A stretch of DNA of 64,000 nucleotides from an uncultured Clostridia bacterium. GTDB taxonomy: Bacteria > Bacillota > Clostridia > TANB77 > CAG-508. Below, piece after piece: positions 42,167-50,431 of this stretch (its first letter is position 1; every line of letters begins with the position of its first letter). Position numbers and translations under genes: made by a program. A model generated the notes under the pieces. It ran no database searches. It was not told the origin of the DNA and saw only the letters and a list, made by a program, of their open reading frames with translations. The stretch spans positions 16,147 to 80,146 of the forward strand of contig CAQPBJ010000008.1 in the NCBI GenBank assembly GCA_948852945.1, read 5' to 3'.

Positions 42167-43360
42167 TTATTCTTTAGTTATCTTCCCATATACTCCGCCA
42201 CCACCAGCTGTAATATTCATTTTTCCTTCTCTTGCTGCAACTATACTACTTGCAACTTTAGATCCTACTACTCCTTCAATATCATCATAAGATAATTTGT
42301 GTAATATGTTCATCTCAGTTTCAAAAGTATCTAACAATTTTTCTATCGTCTTTCCACCTACTCCTGGAATAAAAGTAAGTGGTATTTGATATACATATTC
42401 TGGTCTAAATTTAGGACTTTTAGTATCTTTTTTATCTTTAATTACTTCAATTCTATCATACACACCCATAGTAATATTTCTGCTATCACAAGTATCGCAA
42501 TGAATTACTGGAGCATTGCCTGGAATATTTTTATTACAAACTTCACAATAAGTTCTATGATACTTTCCAAGTTTAGGATCTAAACCATAATTAGCAATAA
42601 TTTTTCTTCCAGCTTCATTTTTTAAAGCCATTACAAATTCCTTAAAACTAATATCTTCAATTTGAATTTTATTATATTCTCTAGCAATTTTAGGAAGTGA
42701 ATGTGCATCAGAATTAGTTAAAAATGTTTTAGTTTCTAACTCACTAATTTTATCTGCTAAAAATGTATCAGAACTCAAACCTAATTCTATTGCTGGAATA
42801 TCTTTATATTTTTCTTTAAATATACGTTCTAACCTTTGAGTACAATTCCCATAAAAACTTTTATGTGGTGTAAAAGCATGTGCTGGAACTAGTATTCCAT
42901 TATATTTTTTAACAATATCAATTAATTCATATGCTGATATATTAGCTCTTTGTGAACTTAAAGTAATATTTTTTATATGTGTAGACATTTCTTTTGAAAA
43001 GTTCTTTATATCTACTAATGTTGGAAAATAGCATAAATTATGAGCACTACCTGTTTTACCATTTTCATTTATTTCAGATGTTTCGATTTCACTACCTAAA
43101 ATAATACATAATTTATCTTTATAAATTATTCCACCATCTTTAATTTCGTATGCCTCACCTGTTGCTAAAAATTTTTCTATATCTTCAATTACGTATGGCG
43201 ATGCGCAATCTATAATTCCTGCTATATTTATTCCTTTTCTATTTACACATTCTTTAGCTATATTAGCAAAATTTAAACTTCTTGCTGCTGTTATTTTTAT
43301 TGGTTTATTATTTTCACTTCTTCCTATGTGAATGTGCATATCTGCAAATACTTCGTACAT
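42167..43360 (-). CDS. Endonuclease Q-like PHP phosphoesterase
   Basis: A 397-residue EndoQ homologue. The PHP motif is ADMHIHIGRSENNKP at 7-21, then GIIDCASP, LGSEIETSE, PAHAFTPHKSFYGNCT and TNSDAHSLPKIAREYN, the family metal-site motifs. A four-Cys zinc-binding insert follows (CEVCNKNIPGN ... HCDTCDSRN, about 270-300) and a helix-hairpin-helix (FIPGVGGKTIEKLL, about 335-348). EndoQ cleaves 5' of deaminated bases and abasic sites in DNA. It follows the HD-like gene after a small hairpin. GGAGG precedes the ATG. Confidence 0.85.
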   Translation of the reverse strand: MYEVFADMHIHIGRSENNKPIKITAARSLNFANIAKECVNRKGINIAGIIDCASPYVIEDIEKFLATGEAYEIKDGGIIYKDKLCIILGSEIETSEINENGKTGSAHNLCYFPTLVDIKNFSKEMSTHIKNITLSSQRANISAYELIDIVKKYNGILVPAHAFTPHKSFYGNCTQRLERIFKEKYKDIPAIELGLSSDTFLADKISELETKTFLTNSDAHSLPKIAREYNKIQIEDISFKEFVMALKNEAGRKIIANYGLDPKLGKYHRTYCEVCNKNIPGNAPVIHCDTCDSRNITMGVYDRIEVIKDKKDTKSPKFRPEYVYQIPLTFIPGVGGKTIEKLLDTFETEMNILHKLSYDDIEGVVGSKVASSIVAAREGKMNITAGGGGVYGKITKE

Positions 43361-43392
43361 CTATTTTTCCTCCATAAAATCATATCAAAAAA

Positions 43393-43415
43393 GCTACATT
43401 AATAATAAATGTAGC
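43393..43415 (-). terminator. Hairpin between the HD-like and EndoQ genes
   Basis: GCTACATT / AATGTAGC with a 7-base loop, followed by T6 on the minus strand. It probably ends or attenuates the HD-like transcript. Confidence 0.6.
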
Positions 43416-43423
43416 CATTTACG

Positions 43424-44212
43424 TTATTTTAAATCTTCAACATCAAATCCTGGTAAAAGCGGAGCTTCTTGGAAAAGTTTTAACTTTGCTCTGGCTTTCT
43501 TTAATTCATCTAATAAGTTTCCACCCATTCTAAGTTCAGCTTCCCTTTTTCTAAAAGCTTCTTGATTTCTTTCAGATGCTGCATATATTTCTCTTACAGC
43601 TCCTGGAACATCATTTCTAGTAACACAATTCATATCTTTTTGTAATCTTGATAATAAGCCTAAGTGCATAACTTGCATGCTTTCCATTATATCAACAAAT
43701 TCTTCAAATTGTGATAAATACATATTTTTTATTCCAACCATATTTTTATTTGATAATATTTCTAATGCTTCTGGTACACTATAAGGTAATCTATCTGATC
43801 TATGAACTAACAAAGCTCCAAATTGTTCTGATAATTCTAGTACATCACTTTCTTTTTCTCTAGGAACATTAGGATTTTGTCCAACTCTAGAATGTTCTGC
43901 ACAAATCTTACAGAATTTATCATTAAAACCTAATGCTTTTAAAAACTGTTTATACTCTTCTTGAGATTTTTTTAATCTTGTTAATTCTTGTGGAGAATCT
44001 ATTTTTAAACAATCATATAAAAGAGCTGCAGATAAAACTAAATTTTTGTCAACATCAATTTTCATTACATCTATAAATTCTCTGGCTAATTCAGCTTTCA
44101 TTATAACTGATGTATTAAAAAAAGTATTTTTCTTTTTCTTTAAATAGCTTGCAATCTCAATTTTTCTAATAAAATCTGGTTCATTTAACATATATTGAGC
44201 AAATGTTGCCAT
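43424..44212 (-). CDS. HD-superfamily-like protein with degenerate motif
   Basis: A 262-residue soluble protein. The helical layout and SAALLYDCLKID near residue 55-80 resemble an HD-domain helix, but the usual HD pair is replaced by YD, and later AEHSRVGQNP and LLVHRSDRLPYSV look like the remaining HD helices. The C-terminal 80 residues are charged helices (AASERNQEAFRKREAEL). If it is an HD protein it may have lost or changed catalysis. The ATG at 44212 follows GGAGG. The longer frame from 44239 runs into the promoter and is rejected. It precedes the EndoQ gene. Confidence 0.6.
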   Translation of the reverse strand: MATFAQYMLNEPDFIRKIEIASYLKKKKNTFFNTSVIMKAELAREFIDVMKIDVDKNLVLSAALLYDCLKIDSPQELTRLKKSQEEYKQFLKALGFNDKFCKICAEHSRVGQNPNVPREKESDVLELSEQFGALLVHRSDRLPYSVPEALEILSNKNMVGIKNMYLSQFEEFVDIMESMQVMHLGLLSRLQKDMNCVTRNDVPGAVREIYAASERNQEAFRKREAELRMGGNLLDELKKARAKLKLFQEAPLLPGFDVEDLK

Positions 44213-44241
44213 AATTTTTCCTCCACATATAATATGCACAC

Positions 44242-44270
44242 ATTATATGTCATGTATTATTATTTTTCAA
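44242..44270 (-). promoter_or_regulatory. Promoter of the HD-like gene
   Basis: On the minus strand, TTGAAA (44265-44270), 17 bases and TATAAT (44242-44247). This placement excludes the upstream ATG of the longer frame. Confidence 0.65.
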
Positions 44271-44323
44271 CAAATGTAATATAAATGTAACAATATATTT
44301 ATTGCTAATTTATACACGCAAAA

Positions 44324-44345
44324 AAGGATTACTTTCGTAATCCTT
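44324..44345 (-). terminator. Terminator of the LPATG protein gene
   Basis: AAGGATTAC-TTTC-GTAATCCTT is a clean hairpin about 18 bases after the stop codon. Confidence 0.75.
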
Positions 44346-44362
44346 AAAATTTATTAATTTAA

Positions 44363-44689
44363 TTAAATATTATACTTTCTAATCTTTGTATATGTATATA
44401 TTGCAGATATAGAAGTTAATGCTATTAATACTATTATTCCTGTTGAAGATTCACTTCCTGTAGCTGGTAATGGTGTATTGTTCACTGGTGCTGGAATATT
44501 ATTTACAACTGGTGTATTATTTACTGCATTATTTGTAGGTACATTATTTACAGGTGTATTATTACTTGTATTTCCTGTAGAATTTCCTATATTTGTAATC
44601 TGTGCAGCAAAATTTATTTTTGCAGAACAAACAATTAGCATAATCATTAAAATAACTGTTACTACCTTTAACTTACTTATTTTCTTCAT
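44363..44689 (-). CDS. Small LPxTG cell-wall-anchored protein
   Basis: A 108-residue surface protein. A signal peptide (about 1-28, VVTVILMIMLIVCSAKINFAA) is followed by an Asn/Thr/Pro/Val-rich repetitive stretch (about 33-72, with NNTPV and NNVPT units) and a sortase signal: LPATG near residue 74, then a hydrophobic segment and RKYNI. The mature part is essentially a short low-complexity spacer and has no domain. A sortase is encoded at 61993-62775. CAAAGGAG precedes the ATG and it has its own promoter and terminator. Confidence 0.82.
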   Translation of the reverse strand: MKKISKLKVVTVILMIMLIVCSAKINFAAQITNIGNSTGNTSNNTPVNNVPTNNAVNNTPVVNNIPAPVNNTPLPATGSESSTGIIVLIALTSISAIYTYTKIRKYNI

Positions 44690-44721
44690 ATCTGTACTCC
44701 TTTGTTTTTTTATACATAACT

Positions 44722-44751
44722 ATTATAACATAAAAAATTTTTACAATGCAA
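44722..44751 (-). promoter_or_regulatory. Promoter of the LPATG protein gene
   Basis: TTGCAT (44746-44751), 18 bases and TATAAT (44722-44727) on the minus strand. Confidence 0.55.
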
Positions 44752-44833
44752 TAGCTTTTTGTATTTTTTCCTCTTTTTTTGTAAATAATAGAAAAAAAGT
44801 TAAAATATTTTATCAATAAGGAGAAAAGTTTAT

Positions 44834-45109
44834 ATGACAAAACCATCAATAAACTTATCTTGCAAAGATAACACTAAATTAATATCTTTTCTAGAAAAAT
44901 TTTATAATAAAAAGTTCGATAAATCAATAGAAAATTTTTCCTTTGAAAATCCTATTGAAATGATTGATTTATTAAGTGCTGTTGTAGATAATAATGACAA
45001 ATACAATATACATGCTTGGATAAATCTAGATGAAGATATATTTTTAAGAGTAACTAACTCTAATCTAGATGCAATTGTTAAATATCTTTATGAAAGATAC
45101 CCTTATTAA
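44834..45109 (+). CDS. Small hypothetical protein
   Basis: A 91-residue soluble protein I do not recognise, on the plus strand and converging with dtd, whose stop is directly adjacent. It reads LISFLEKFYNKKFDKSIENF, a helical N-terminus, then an Asp/Asn-rich IHAWINLDEDIFLRVTN strand-like region. AAGGAGA lies 9 bases before the ATG, which supports translation. No membrane segment. Confidence 0.6.
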   Translation: MTKPSINLSCKDNTKLISFLEKFYNKKFDKSIENFSFENPIEMIDLLSAVVDNNDKYNIHAWINLDEDIFLRVTNSNLDAIVKYLYERYPY

Positions 45110-45547
45110 TTATTTTTCTAAAATAATTGTCACTGGTCCATCATTTAATAACTCAACTTTCATATGTGCTCCAAATATTCCAGTTCCTACATTTTTCACT
45201 TCTTTTCGACATTGTTCTACAAAATATTCATAAAGCTTCTCTGCCATTTCTGGTTTTGCACTATTTACAAAACTAGGTCTATTTCCTTTTTGAGAGTCTG
45301 CATATAATGTAAATTGAGAAACTATTAACAATTCTCCATCAATATCTTTAATAGATAAATTCATTTTATCATTTTCATCTGTGAATACTCTTAAATTACA
45401 CAATTTTTTTACTAAATAATCTGCTACTTCTTTTGTGTCTGTATGAGTTACTCCTAGTAATACTAGATATCCTTTTCCTATTTTGCCTGTAATTTTTCCC
45501 TCTACTGTTACTTGACTATTTGTTACTCTCTGAACAACTAATTTCAT
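45110..45547 (-). CDS. dtd: D-aminoacyl-tRNA deacylase
   Basis: A 145-residue DTD of usual length. It opens with MKLVVQRVTNSQVTVEG and carries the active-site motif LLIVSQFTLYADSQKGNRPSF (SQFTL at about 77-81) and the cross-subunit GxxGAHM-like Gly-cis-Pro region NDGPVTIILE near the end. It removes D-amino acids from mischarged tRNA. It is the last gene of the der-plsY-gpsA-zinc ribbon operon, 14 bases after the zinc-ribbon gene, with GAGGAA before the ATG. Confidence 0.95.
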   Translation of the reverse strand: MKLVVQRVTNSQVTVEGKITGKIGKGYLVLLGVTHTDTKEVADYLVKKLCNLRVFTDENDKMNLSIKDIDGELLIVSQFTLYADSQKGNRPSFVNSAKPEMAEKLYEYFVEQCRKEVKNVGTGIFGAHMKVELLNDGPVTIILEK

Positions 45548-45561
45548 TTTATTTCCTCATT

Positions 45562-46218
45562 TTAGTTTTCGTTTTTAGTTCCACAGTTGGCACAAAATAC
45601 ATCTCCATCTTCAAGTATTTCACCACACTTAGAACATTTTCTCTTTTCTTCTTTTTTCTCAGTAGTCTTCTTTTCTTTAGTTTTCTTCTCTTCTTTTACT
45701 TCTACTATTTCTTCTACTACTGCTTCTTCAGTATTTTCTTCTATTACGACTTCTTTTTTAGTTCCGCATTTTGGACAGAATTCATTTTTATCATCTATAA
45801 TTTCAGAACATCCAGAACATTTTCTTTTTCCTTTTGGAATAAACTGTTCTACTTCTATTTTTTCTTGTTCTTTTCCACATTGTGGACAAAATGTAGTATT
45901 AATTTCCACTTCAACTCCACAGTTTGGACAGATTTTCTTGTTATTTAAAATTAAGATTTCTCTTTTTAGTTCTTCATTTTGTTTAAGCATCACATCAATT
46001 TCTTCAATTTTTTTATCTACAAATTCCATTACACCTTCATTCATTGTTTTTTCTTCATAGATTTTTTTACCAATTTCAGAATATGTTTGTTCTATCTTTG
46101 AATTATTTTCATTTATTGTTTTTTTACATTTGCTTTCTCTTTGTGATTTATTCATACTTTCTTGAAAACTGCTTGAAATCTCTGCTCCCTTTTTTGTTAA
46201 TCCATCTAAAAATCCCAT
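45562..46218 (-). CDS. Zinc-ribbon protein with three C-x2-C pairs
   Basis: A 218-residue soluble protein. A helical, charged N-terminus (1-90, probable coiled coil) is followed by three zinc ribbons: CPNCGVEVEINTTFCPQCGK (about 97-116), CSGCSEIIDDKNEFCPKCGT (about 133-152) and CSKCGEILEDGDVFCANCGT near the end. A highly acidic/Lys-rich linker (160-195) separates the last two. Such proteins are common in Clostridia and their roles are unknown. It is between gpsA and dtd in one operon. AGGAGG precedes the ATG. Confidence 0.82.
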   Translation of the reverse strand: MGFLDGLTKKGAEISSSFQESMNKSQRESKCKKTINENNSKIEQTYSEIGKKIYEEKTMNEGVMEFVDKKIEEIDVMLKQNEELKREILILNNKKICPNCGVEVEINTTFCPQCGKEQEKIEVEQFIPKGKRKCSGCSEIIDDKNEFCPKCGTKKEVVIEENTEEAVVEEIVEVKEEKKTKEKKTTEKKEEKRKCSKCGEILEDGDVFCANCGTKNEN

Positions 46219-46237
46219 TTTAAAATTCCTCCTAATT

Positions 46238-47221
46238 TTATTCTTCCTTTAAATCTCTAGTCATAAGTATATTAACAGCTTCTCTTGGATCTAATTTATT
46301 AAATAATACTTCATATACTGTATTTATAATTGGCACTTCGATATTATGCTTTTTAGCTAGTTTATATGCAACTTCAATATTATCAATACTTTCTATTGTC
46401 ATACCTACTTCTTTTCTTGTTTCTTCAATTGTCTTTCCTTGACCTATAAGCATACCTGCTCTTCTATTTCTGCTATGCATACTACTACAAGTAACAATTA
46501 AATCTCCTAAACCTGTAAGTCCATAAAAAGTTTCTTTTTTTCCACCTAATGCAACTCCTAATCTTGACAATTCTACTAAACCTCTTGTAAGTAAAGCTGC
46601 AAAAGTATTATCTCCAAGATTTAAACCTGCTGATACTCCTGCACAAAAAGCTATAATATTTTTTAAAGCTCCTCCAAGTTCTACTCCTTTAACATCTTGT
46701 GATGTATACATTCTCATTTTATCACTTTTAAATATATCAACAACTAAATCAGATAATTCTTTATGTTCAGATGCTACAACTAAAGCTGTTGGAATAAGAA
46801 TTGAAACCTCTTCTGCATGACTAGGTCCAGAAAGAACTCCTATTTTATTATTAGGTAATTCTTCTTTTGCTACATCATCTAACGTTTTTAAAGAATCAGC
46901 TTCAAAACCTTTTGAACAAATAACTACTGCTTGATCTGTAACGTAATCTTTATATTTTTTTATTGTATCTCTTGTAAACTTTGAAGGTGTAACATGTAAT
47001 ATAAGTTCTGTCCCTTCTAATACTTCTTTCATATCTGTAGAACAATACACATTTTCTGGTATTACAGCATTAGGTAAGAATTTACATTTTCTTTCTTTAT
47101 TTAATAAATCTCTTTCTTCTTCCGAAAAAGACCAAATATTAACAAGGTGTCCTTGGCCTGCTAAATAAATTGCAAGAGCAACTCCCCAGCTTCCACTTCC
47201 TATAATCGCAACTTTCTTCAT
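46238..47221 (-). CDS. gpsA: NAD(P)-dependent glycerol-3-phosphate dehydrogenase
   Basis: A 327-residue GpsA. The nucleotide-binding motif is VAIIGSGSWGVALA at 4-17. VICSKGFE, LSGPSHAEEV (about 130-139) and the catalytic Lys region GVELGGALKNIIAFCAG (about 180-196) are family hallmarks, with GLTGLGDLIVTC further on. It makes sn-glycerol-3-phosphate for phospholipids. It follows plsY, which uses its product, by 16 bases. GGAGAG precedes the ATG. Confidence 0.96.
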   Translation of the reverse strand: MKKVAIIGSGSWGVALAIYLAGQGHLVNIWSFSEEERDLLNKERKCKFLPNAVIPENVYCSTDMKEVLEGTELILHVTPSKFTRDTIKKYKDYVTDQAVVICSKGFEADSLKTLDDVAKEELPNNKIGVLSGPSHAEEVSILIPTALVVASEHKELSDLVVDIFKSDKMRMYTSQDVKGVELGGALKNIIAFCAGVSAGLNLGDNTFAALLTRGLVELSRLGVALGGKKETFYGLTGLGDLIVTCSSMHSRNRRAGMLIGQGKTIEETRKEVGMTIESIDNIEVAYKLAKKHNIEVPIINTVYEVLFNKLDPREAVNILMTRDLKEE

Positions 47222-47237
47222 ATACTCTCCTTTATTA

Positions 47238-47852
47238 TTAAAATATTTTATTTTCTTGCCCTTTTAGTAATCTTTTTATATTAGTTCTATGATTAAAACA
47301 TACAAATACACCAAGTAAAATTCCAAAAATTCTATAATCACCCTCAACTAAATAGTTTTCATGAATGAATAATGTTAAAACTGGAAATAAAATTGCAGCT
47401 GCAACAGATCCAAGAGAAACCATTCTTGTTAAAATTATTAAAATTAATGCAAATACTAAACATATTAAACCTATTTGCCAATTTGTAAGTAAAATTATAC
47501 CTAAACTAGTAGCAACACCTTTTCCACCTTTAAATCCAAAAAACACTGGAAATGTATGACCTAAAACTACAGCCAATCCTGCTACTTGAATTAAGTATTC
47601 TACATGTTCATAATTATCAATATGTCCAATTAACTTTGCAAATAAAATAGCTACTACACCTTTCAAAATATCACATACTAATGTAAGTATAGCTATCTTC
47701 TTTCCTGCTGTTCTAAGCACATTTGTACTTCCTGCATTTTTACTACCTTTTTCTCTAACATCAAAACCTGCTAATTTTTTAGTAAAAATTACAGAAAAAC
47801 TAATACTACCAATAAGATATGCAACTAATGCAACTAATATATATATCGCCAT
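47238..47852 (-). CDS. plsY: Acyl-phosphate glycerol-3-phosphate acyltransferase
   Basis: A 204-residue membrane enzyme with about five hydrophobic segments. Conserved loops are GSISFSVIFTK near the start, REKGSKNAGSTNVLRT (about 33-48, GxGSxNxGxTN-like), GHTFPVFFGFKGGKGVAT (about 97-114) and FNHRTNIKRLLKG at the C-terminus. It acylates glycerol-3-phosphate from acyl phosphate, the first step of phospholipid synthesis in Firmicutes. It lies between der and gpsA. GGAGG precedes the ATG. Confidence 0.95.
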   Translation of the reverse strand: MAIYILVALVAYLIGSISFSVIFTKKLAGFDVREKGSKNAGSTNVLRTAGKKIAILTLVCDILKGVVAILFAKLIGHIDNYEHVEYLIQVAGLAVVLGHTFPVFFGFKGGKGVATSLGIILLTNWQIGLICLVFALILIILTRMVSLGSVAAAILFPVLTLFIHENYLVEGDYRIFGILLGVFVCFNHRTNIKRLLKGQENKIF

Positions 47853-47879
47853 ACCTTTTTCCTCCTTATCTTTCGCAAT

Positions 47880-49211
47880 TTATTCTTCTACTTTTTCATT
47901 TTTTTCTCTAACAATAATTCTAACTGGTGTTCCCTCTAATCCAAAATTATTTCTAATACAATTTATTAAATATCTTTCATATGAAAAGTGAAATAATTCT
48001 TTTCTATTTACAAAAATAACAAATGTTGGTGGTTTAGTTGAAGCTTGTGTTCCATAAAAGATTTTTAATCTTTTCCCTTTATCTGATGGTGGTTGTACAA
48101 CAGCTATTGCTTCATTAATTACTTGATTTAAAACCGCTGTAGAAACTCTTAAAGCATTTTGATTTGCCACATTATTTATCATCTCGAATAATTTATTCAC
48201 TCTTTGTCCAGTTTTAGCTGAAATAAATATTATAGGTGCATATGTAACAAATGGTAATTCATTATATACATCTTTTTTAAATTTTTCTATAGTGTGTGTA
48301 TCTTTTGAAACCTCATCCCATTTATTTACAGCAATTATAATACCTTTTCCAGCTTCATGAGCTTCACCAATTACCTTTGAATCTTGCTCACTTACTCCTT
48401 CTGTTGAATCTATCATCATAATACAAACATCAGCTCTATCTATCGCTAAGTTTGATCTCATAACACTATATTTTTCTATATTTTCTTTTACTTTACTTTT
48501 TCTTCTAATTCCTGCTGTATCTATAAAAATATATTTTCCAAATTCATTTTCATATTCAGAATCAATTGCATCTCTAGTAGTTCCTGCAACATCACTAACT
48601 ATAACTCTATTTTCGCCTAATATTCTATTAATTAAAGAAGATTTACCAACATTAGGTTTTCCAATAACTGCTACTTTTATAACTTCTGAATCATTATCTT
48701 CTTCTTTTTCATCTGGAAATTTTTCATAAATAGCATCTAAGACATCACCAACACCAATAGCATTCGCTGCTGAAAGTGCAATAGGTGTTCCAATTCCTAA
48801 ATTATAAAATTCATACAGTTCAACTGGATCTCCTCCAAAATTATCTGCTTTATTACATACTAAAATAATTGGCTTTTTAGATTTCTTAAGCATTATAGAT
48901 ATTTCTTGATCAACAGCTGTAACACCTTGTTTTATATCTGTCAAAAATATAATAACATCAGCTACAGAAATTGCAATATCAACTTGCTCTCTCATTTGAT
49001 CTACTATCGTATCTCCAGTCATCTCTTCTATTCCTGCTGTATCTATAACTGTAAAATCTCTACCTCTCCAATTTGATTCTGCATATACTCTATCTCTAGT
49101 AACTCCTGGAGTATCTTCTACAATAGAAATTCTTTGTCCAACTATATAATTAAAAAATGTAGATTTTCCTACATTAGGTCTTCCTACAATAGCAACTACT
49201 GGTTTTGACAT
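47880..49211 (-). CDS. der: Ribosome assembly GTPase Der (EngA)
   Basis: A 443-residue protein with two tandem G domains. The first has GRPNVGKSTFFN (about 10-21), DTPGVTRDR, DTAGIEE and NKAD. The second has GKPNVGKSSLIN (about 183-194), DVAGTTRD, DTAGIRRK and NKWD. A KH-like C-terminal domain (about 350-443) follows. Der is essential for 50S subunit maturation. It leads the der-plsY-gpsA-zinc ribbon-dtd operon from its own promoter. Confidence 0.97.
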   Translation of the reverse strand: MSKPVVAIVGRPNVGKSTFFNYIVGQRISIVEDTPGVTRDRVYAESNWRGRDFTVIDTAGIEEMTGDTIVDQMREQVDIAISVADVIIFLTDIKQGVTAVDQEISIMLKKSKKPIILVCNKADNFGGDPVELYEFYNLGIGTPIALSAANAIGVGDVLDAIYEKFPDEKEEDNDSEVIKVAVIGKPNVGKSSLINRILGENRVIVSDVAGTTRDAIDSEYENEFGKYIFIDTAGIRRKSKVKENIEKYSVMRSNLAIDRADVCIMMIDSTEGVSEQDSKVIGEAHEAGKGIIIAVNKWDEVSKDTHTIEKFKKDVYNELPFVTYAPIIFISAKTGQRVNKLFEMINNVANQNALRVSTAVLNQVINEAIAVVQPPSDKGKRLKIFYGTQASTKPPTFVIFVNRKELFHFSYERYLINCIRNNFGLEGTPVRIIVREKNEKVEE

Positions 49212-49247
49212 TTTCTCGCAGTTTCCTTTCTCTTTTTTAGCACATTT

Positions 49248-49276
49248 ATTTTATAATAAATATTAGTAAATTTCAA
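49248..49276 (-). promoter_or_regulatory. Promoter of the der operon
   Basis: TTGAAA (49271-49276), 17 bases and TAAAAT (49248-49253) on the minus strand, about 37 bases before the start codon. Confidence 0.5.
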
Positions 49277-49330
49277 CTAAAATACATCTTTTATTTAAAT
49301 TTAGCCAACAATCAATGTTTATTTAAAGAA

Positions 49331-49471
49331 CAATAGTGGGCTGATAAAAATTTGCTAAACTTTAATAAGCAACGTTCTGCCCACGTTTAATTGTTTGTCC
49401 GCGAAAATTCTGAAAGAATTTTCTGTGGAATGTATTTATATTATAGGAAGTTCGGAGAACTTTCCTATAAT
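49331..49471. repeat. Cluster of three hairpins between rpmF and der
   Basis: In the 308-base gap three stems follow each other. CAATAGTGGGC pairs with GCCCACGTTTAATTG (49331-49393, imperfect). CCGCGAAAATTC pairs with GAATTTTCTGTGG (49399-49428). ATTATAGGAAGTTC pairs with GAACTTTCCTATAAT (49440-49471). The region lies downstream of the rpmF terminator and upstream of the der promoter. No gene is seen. Confidence 0.6.
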
Positions 49472-49479
49472 ACAAAAAA

Positions 49480-49514
49480 AAGAAACAGACTTATTAAATA
49501 AGCCTGTCTCTTTT
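49480..49514 (-). terminator. Intrinsic terminator of rpmF
   Basis: A hairpin with arms AAGAAACAGACTTATT and AATAAGCCTGTCTCTT (two mismatches or wobbles), flanked by an A/T run, lies just after the rpmF stop. Confidence 0.75.
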
Positions 49515-49519
49515 AATTA

Positions 49520-49708
49520 TTATTTCTTATCTTCTTTAACTGCTACTACTTCTTTTCCATTATAATATCCACAATTTGAGCAAACTCTATGTTGCATAAC
49601 TGGTTCATGACAATGTGGGCATGTAGCTAAGTTTTTTTCTTCTATCTTCCATGTAGATCTTTTTAAACCTGTTCTAGCTTTAGACCATCTTCTTTTTGGT
49701 TGTGCCAT
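49520..49708 (-). CDS. rpmF: Ribosomal protein bL32
   Basis: A 62-residue zinc-containing bL32. MAQPKRRWSKARTGLKRS is the canonical N-terminus, and CPHC / CSNC (about 30-48) are the four zinc ligands of the C+ form. It is a small protein of the 50S subunit. GGAGGGA precedes the ATG. It is monocistronic here, with its own promoter and terminator. The DUF177/YceD gene often found in front of rpmF is absent from this place. Confidence 0.97.
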   Translation of the reverse strand: MAQPKRRWSKARTGLKRSTWKIEEKNLATCPHCHEPVMQHRVCSNCGYYNGKEVVAVKEDKK

Positions 49709-49779
49709 CTCTATTCCCTCCTTGCTTTCTTATATGTTTATGTGAAAATTTATTTTTTCTCTTTTTAAGTTACTAAAAG

Positions 49780-49808
49780 ATTATACATCAAGATTTTAAC
49801 GATGTCAA
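49780..49808 (-). promoter_or_regulatory. Consensus sigma-A promoter of rpmF
   Basis: TTGACA (49803-49808), 17 bases and TATAAT (49780-49785) on the minus strand with TG at the extended -10 position. The -35 box sits just past the plsC stop. Confidence 0.8.
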
Positions 49809-49811
49809 TAA

Positions 49812-50420
49812 TTAAGCTTTATTTTTGTCTCTTAATTCAATAACTTTTGACATTACTTGGCTAGTTAGTCCATCAATAACTTCTTTATTTTTGGCATTTT
49901 CTTTATATTCATTAAAATTCATTGGTTCTCCAAATCTATATACAACTTTTGTAAATGGTTTAAAAGAACCTGATACTCCAAATGGAATTATAGGTACATT
50001 CATTCTAATTGCCAAGTTTACTGCGCCATTTTTAGGTTTTATTCCTCTTTCCATTCCATTTCTAGTTCCTTCTGGATACATACCTAATATTTCATTTGAT
50101 TTTAATATTTTTATTGACGTCTTTATTGCTTCTGTACCTTTTTGCCCTCTTGCAACTGGAAAAACTTCAAAAATCCATGCCATAAATTTAAAACCAGTAC
50201 TTTTCCATAACTCTTGTTTTGCCATAAATCTTATTTTTCTTGAAGTAGAAGCAATTAAAGCTGGAGCATCTAATGCATGAACATGGTTTCCACAAATTAT
50301 ACAAGCTGATTCTTTAGGAAGATTTTCTAAACCTTCAATTTTTACTCTATATACTATTTTAGCTGCAATAAAACATAATGGTTTTATAATTATCTGACAA
50401 ATCTTTTTTAATATATTCAA
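49812..50420 (-). CDS. plsC: 1-acyl-sn-glycerol-3-phosphate acyltransferase
   Basis: A 202-residue PlsC-family acyltransferase. The catalytic NHxxxxD motif is CGNHVHALDAP (about 43-53). FMAKQELWK, FPVARGQKG and YPEGTRN (about 116-122) are the next blocks. It converts lysophosphatidic to phosphatidic acid at the membrane, following PlsY in phospholipid synthesis. It starts with TTG at 50420 with AGGAGTG about 9 bases upstream, 11 bases after cmk. Confidence 0.92.
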   Translation of the reverse strand: MNILKKICQIIIKPLCFIAAKIVYRVKIEGLENLPKESACIICGNHVHALDAPALIASTSRKIRFMAKQELWKSTGFKFMAWIFEVFPVARGQKGTEAIKTSIKILKSNEILGMYPEGTRNGMERGIKPKNGAVNLAIRMNVPIIPFGVSGSFKPFTKVVYRFGEPMNFNEYKENAKNKEVIDGLTSQVMSKVIELRDKNKA

Positions 50421-50431
50421 AGCCTACACTC

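Noticed and set aside
45520..46060. Long plus-strand frames (142 and 157 residues) rich in Phe/Ser
   Set aside because: They are antisense to the zinc-ribbon gene, and their low-complexity composition is the shadow of its Lys/Glu-rich codons.
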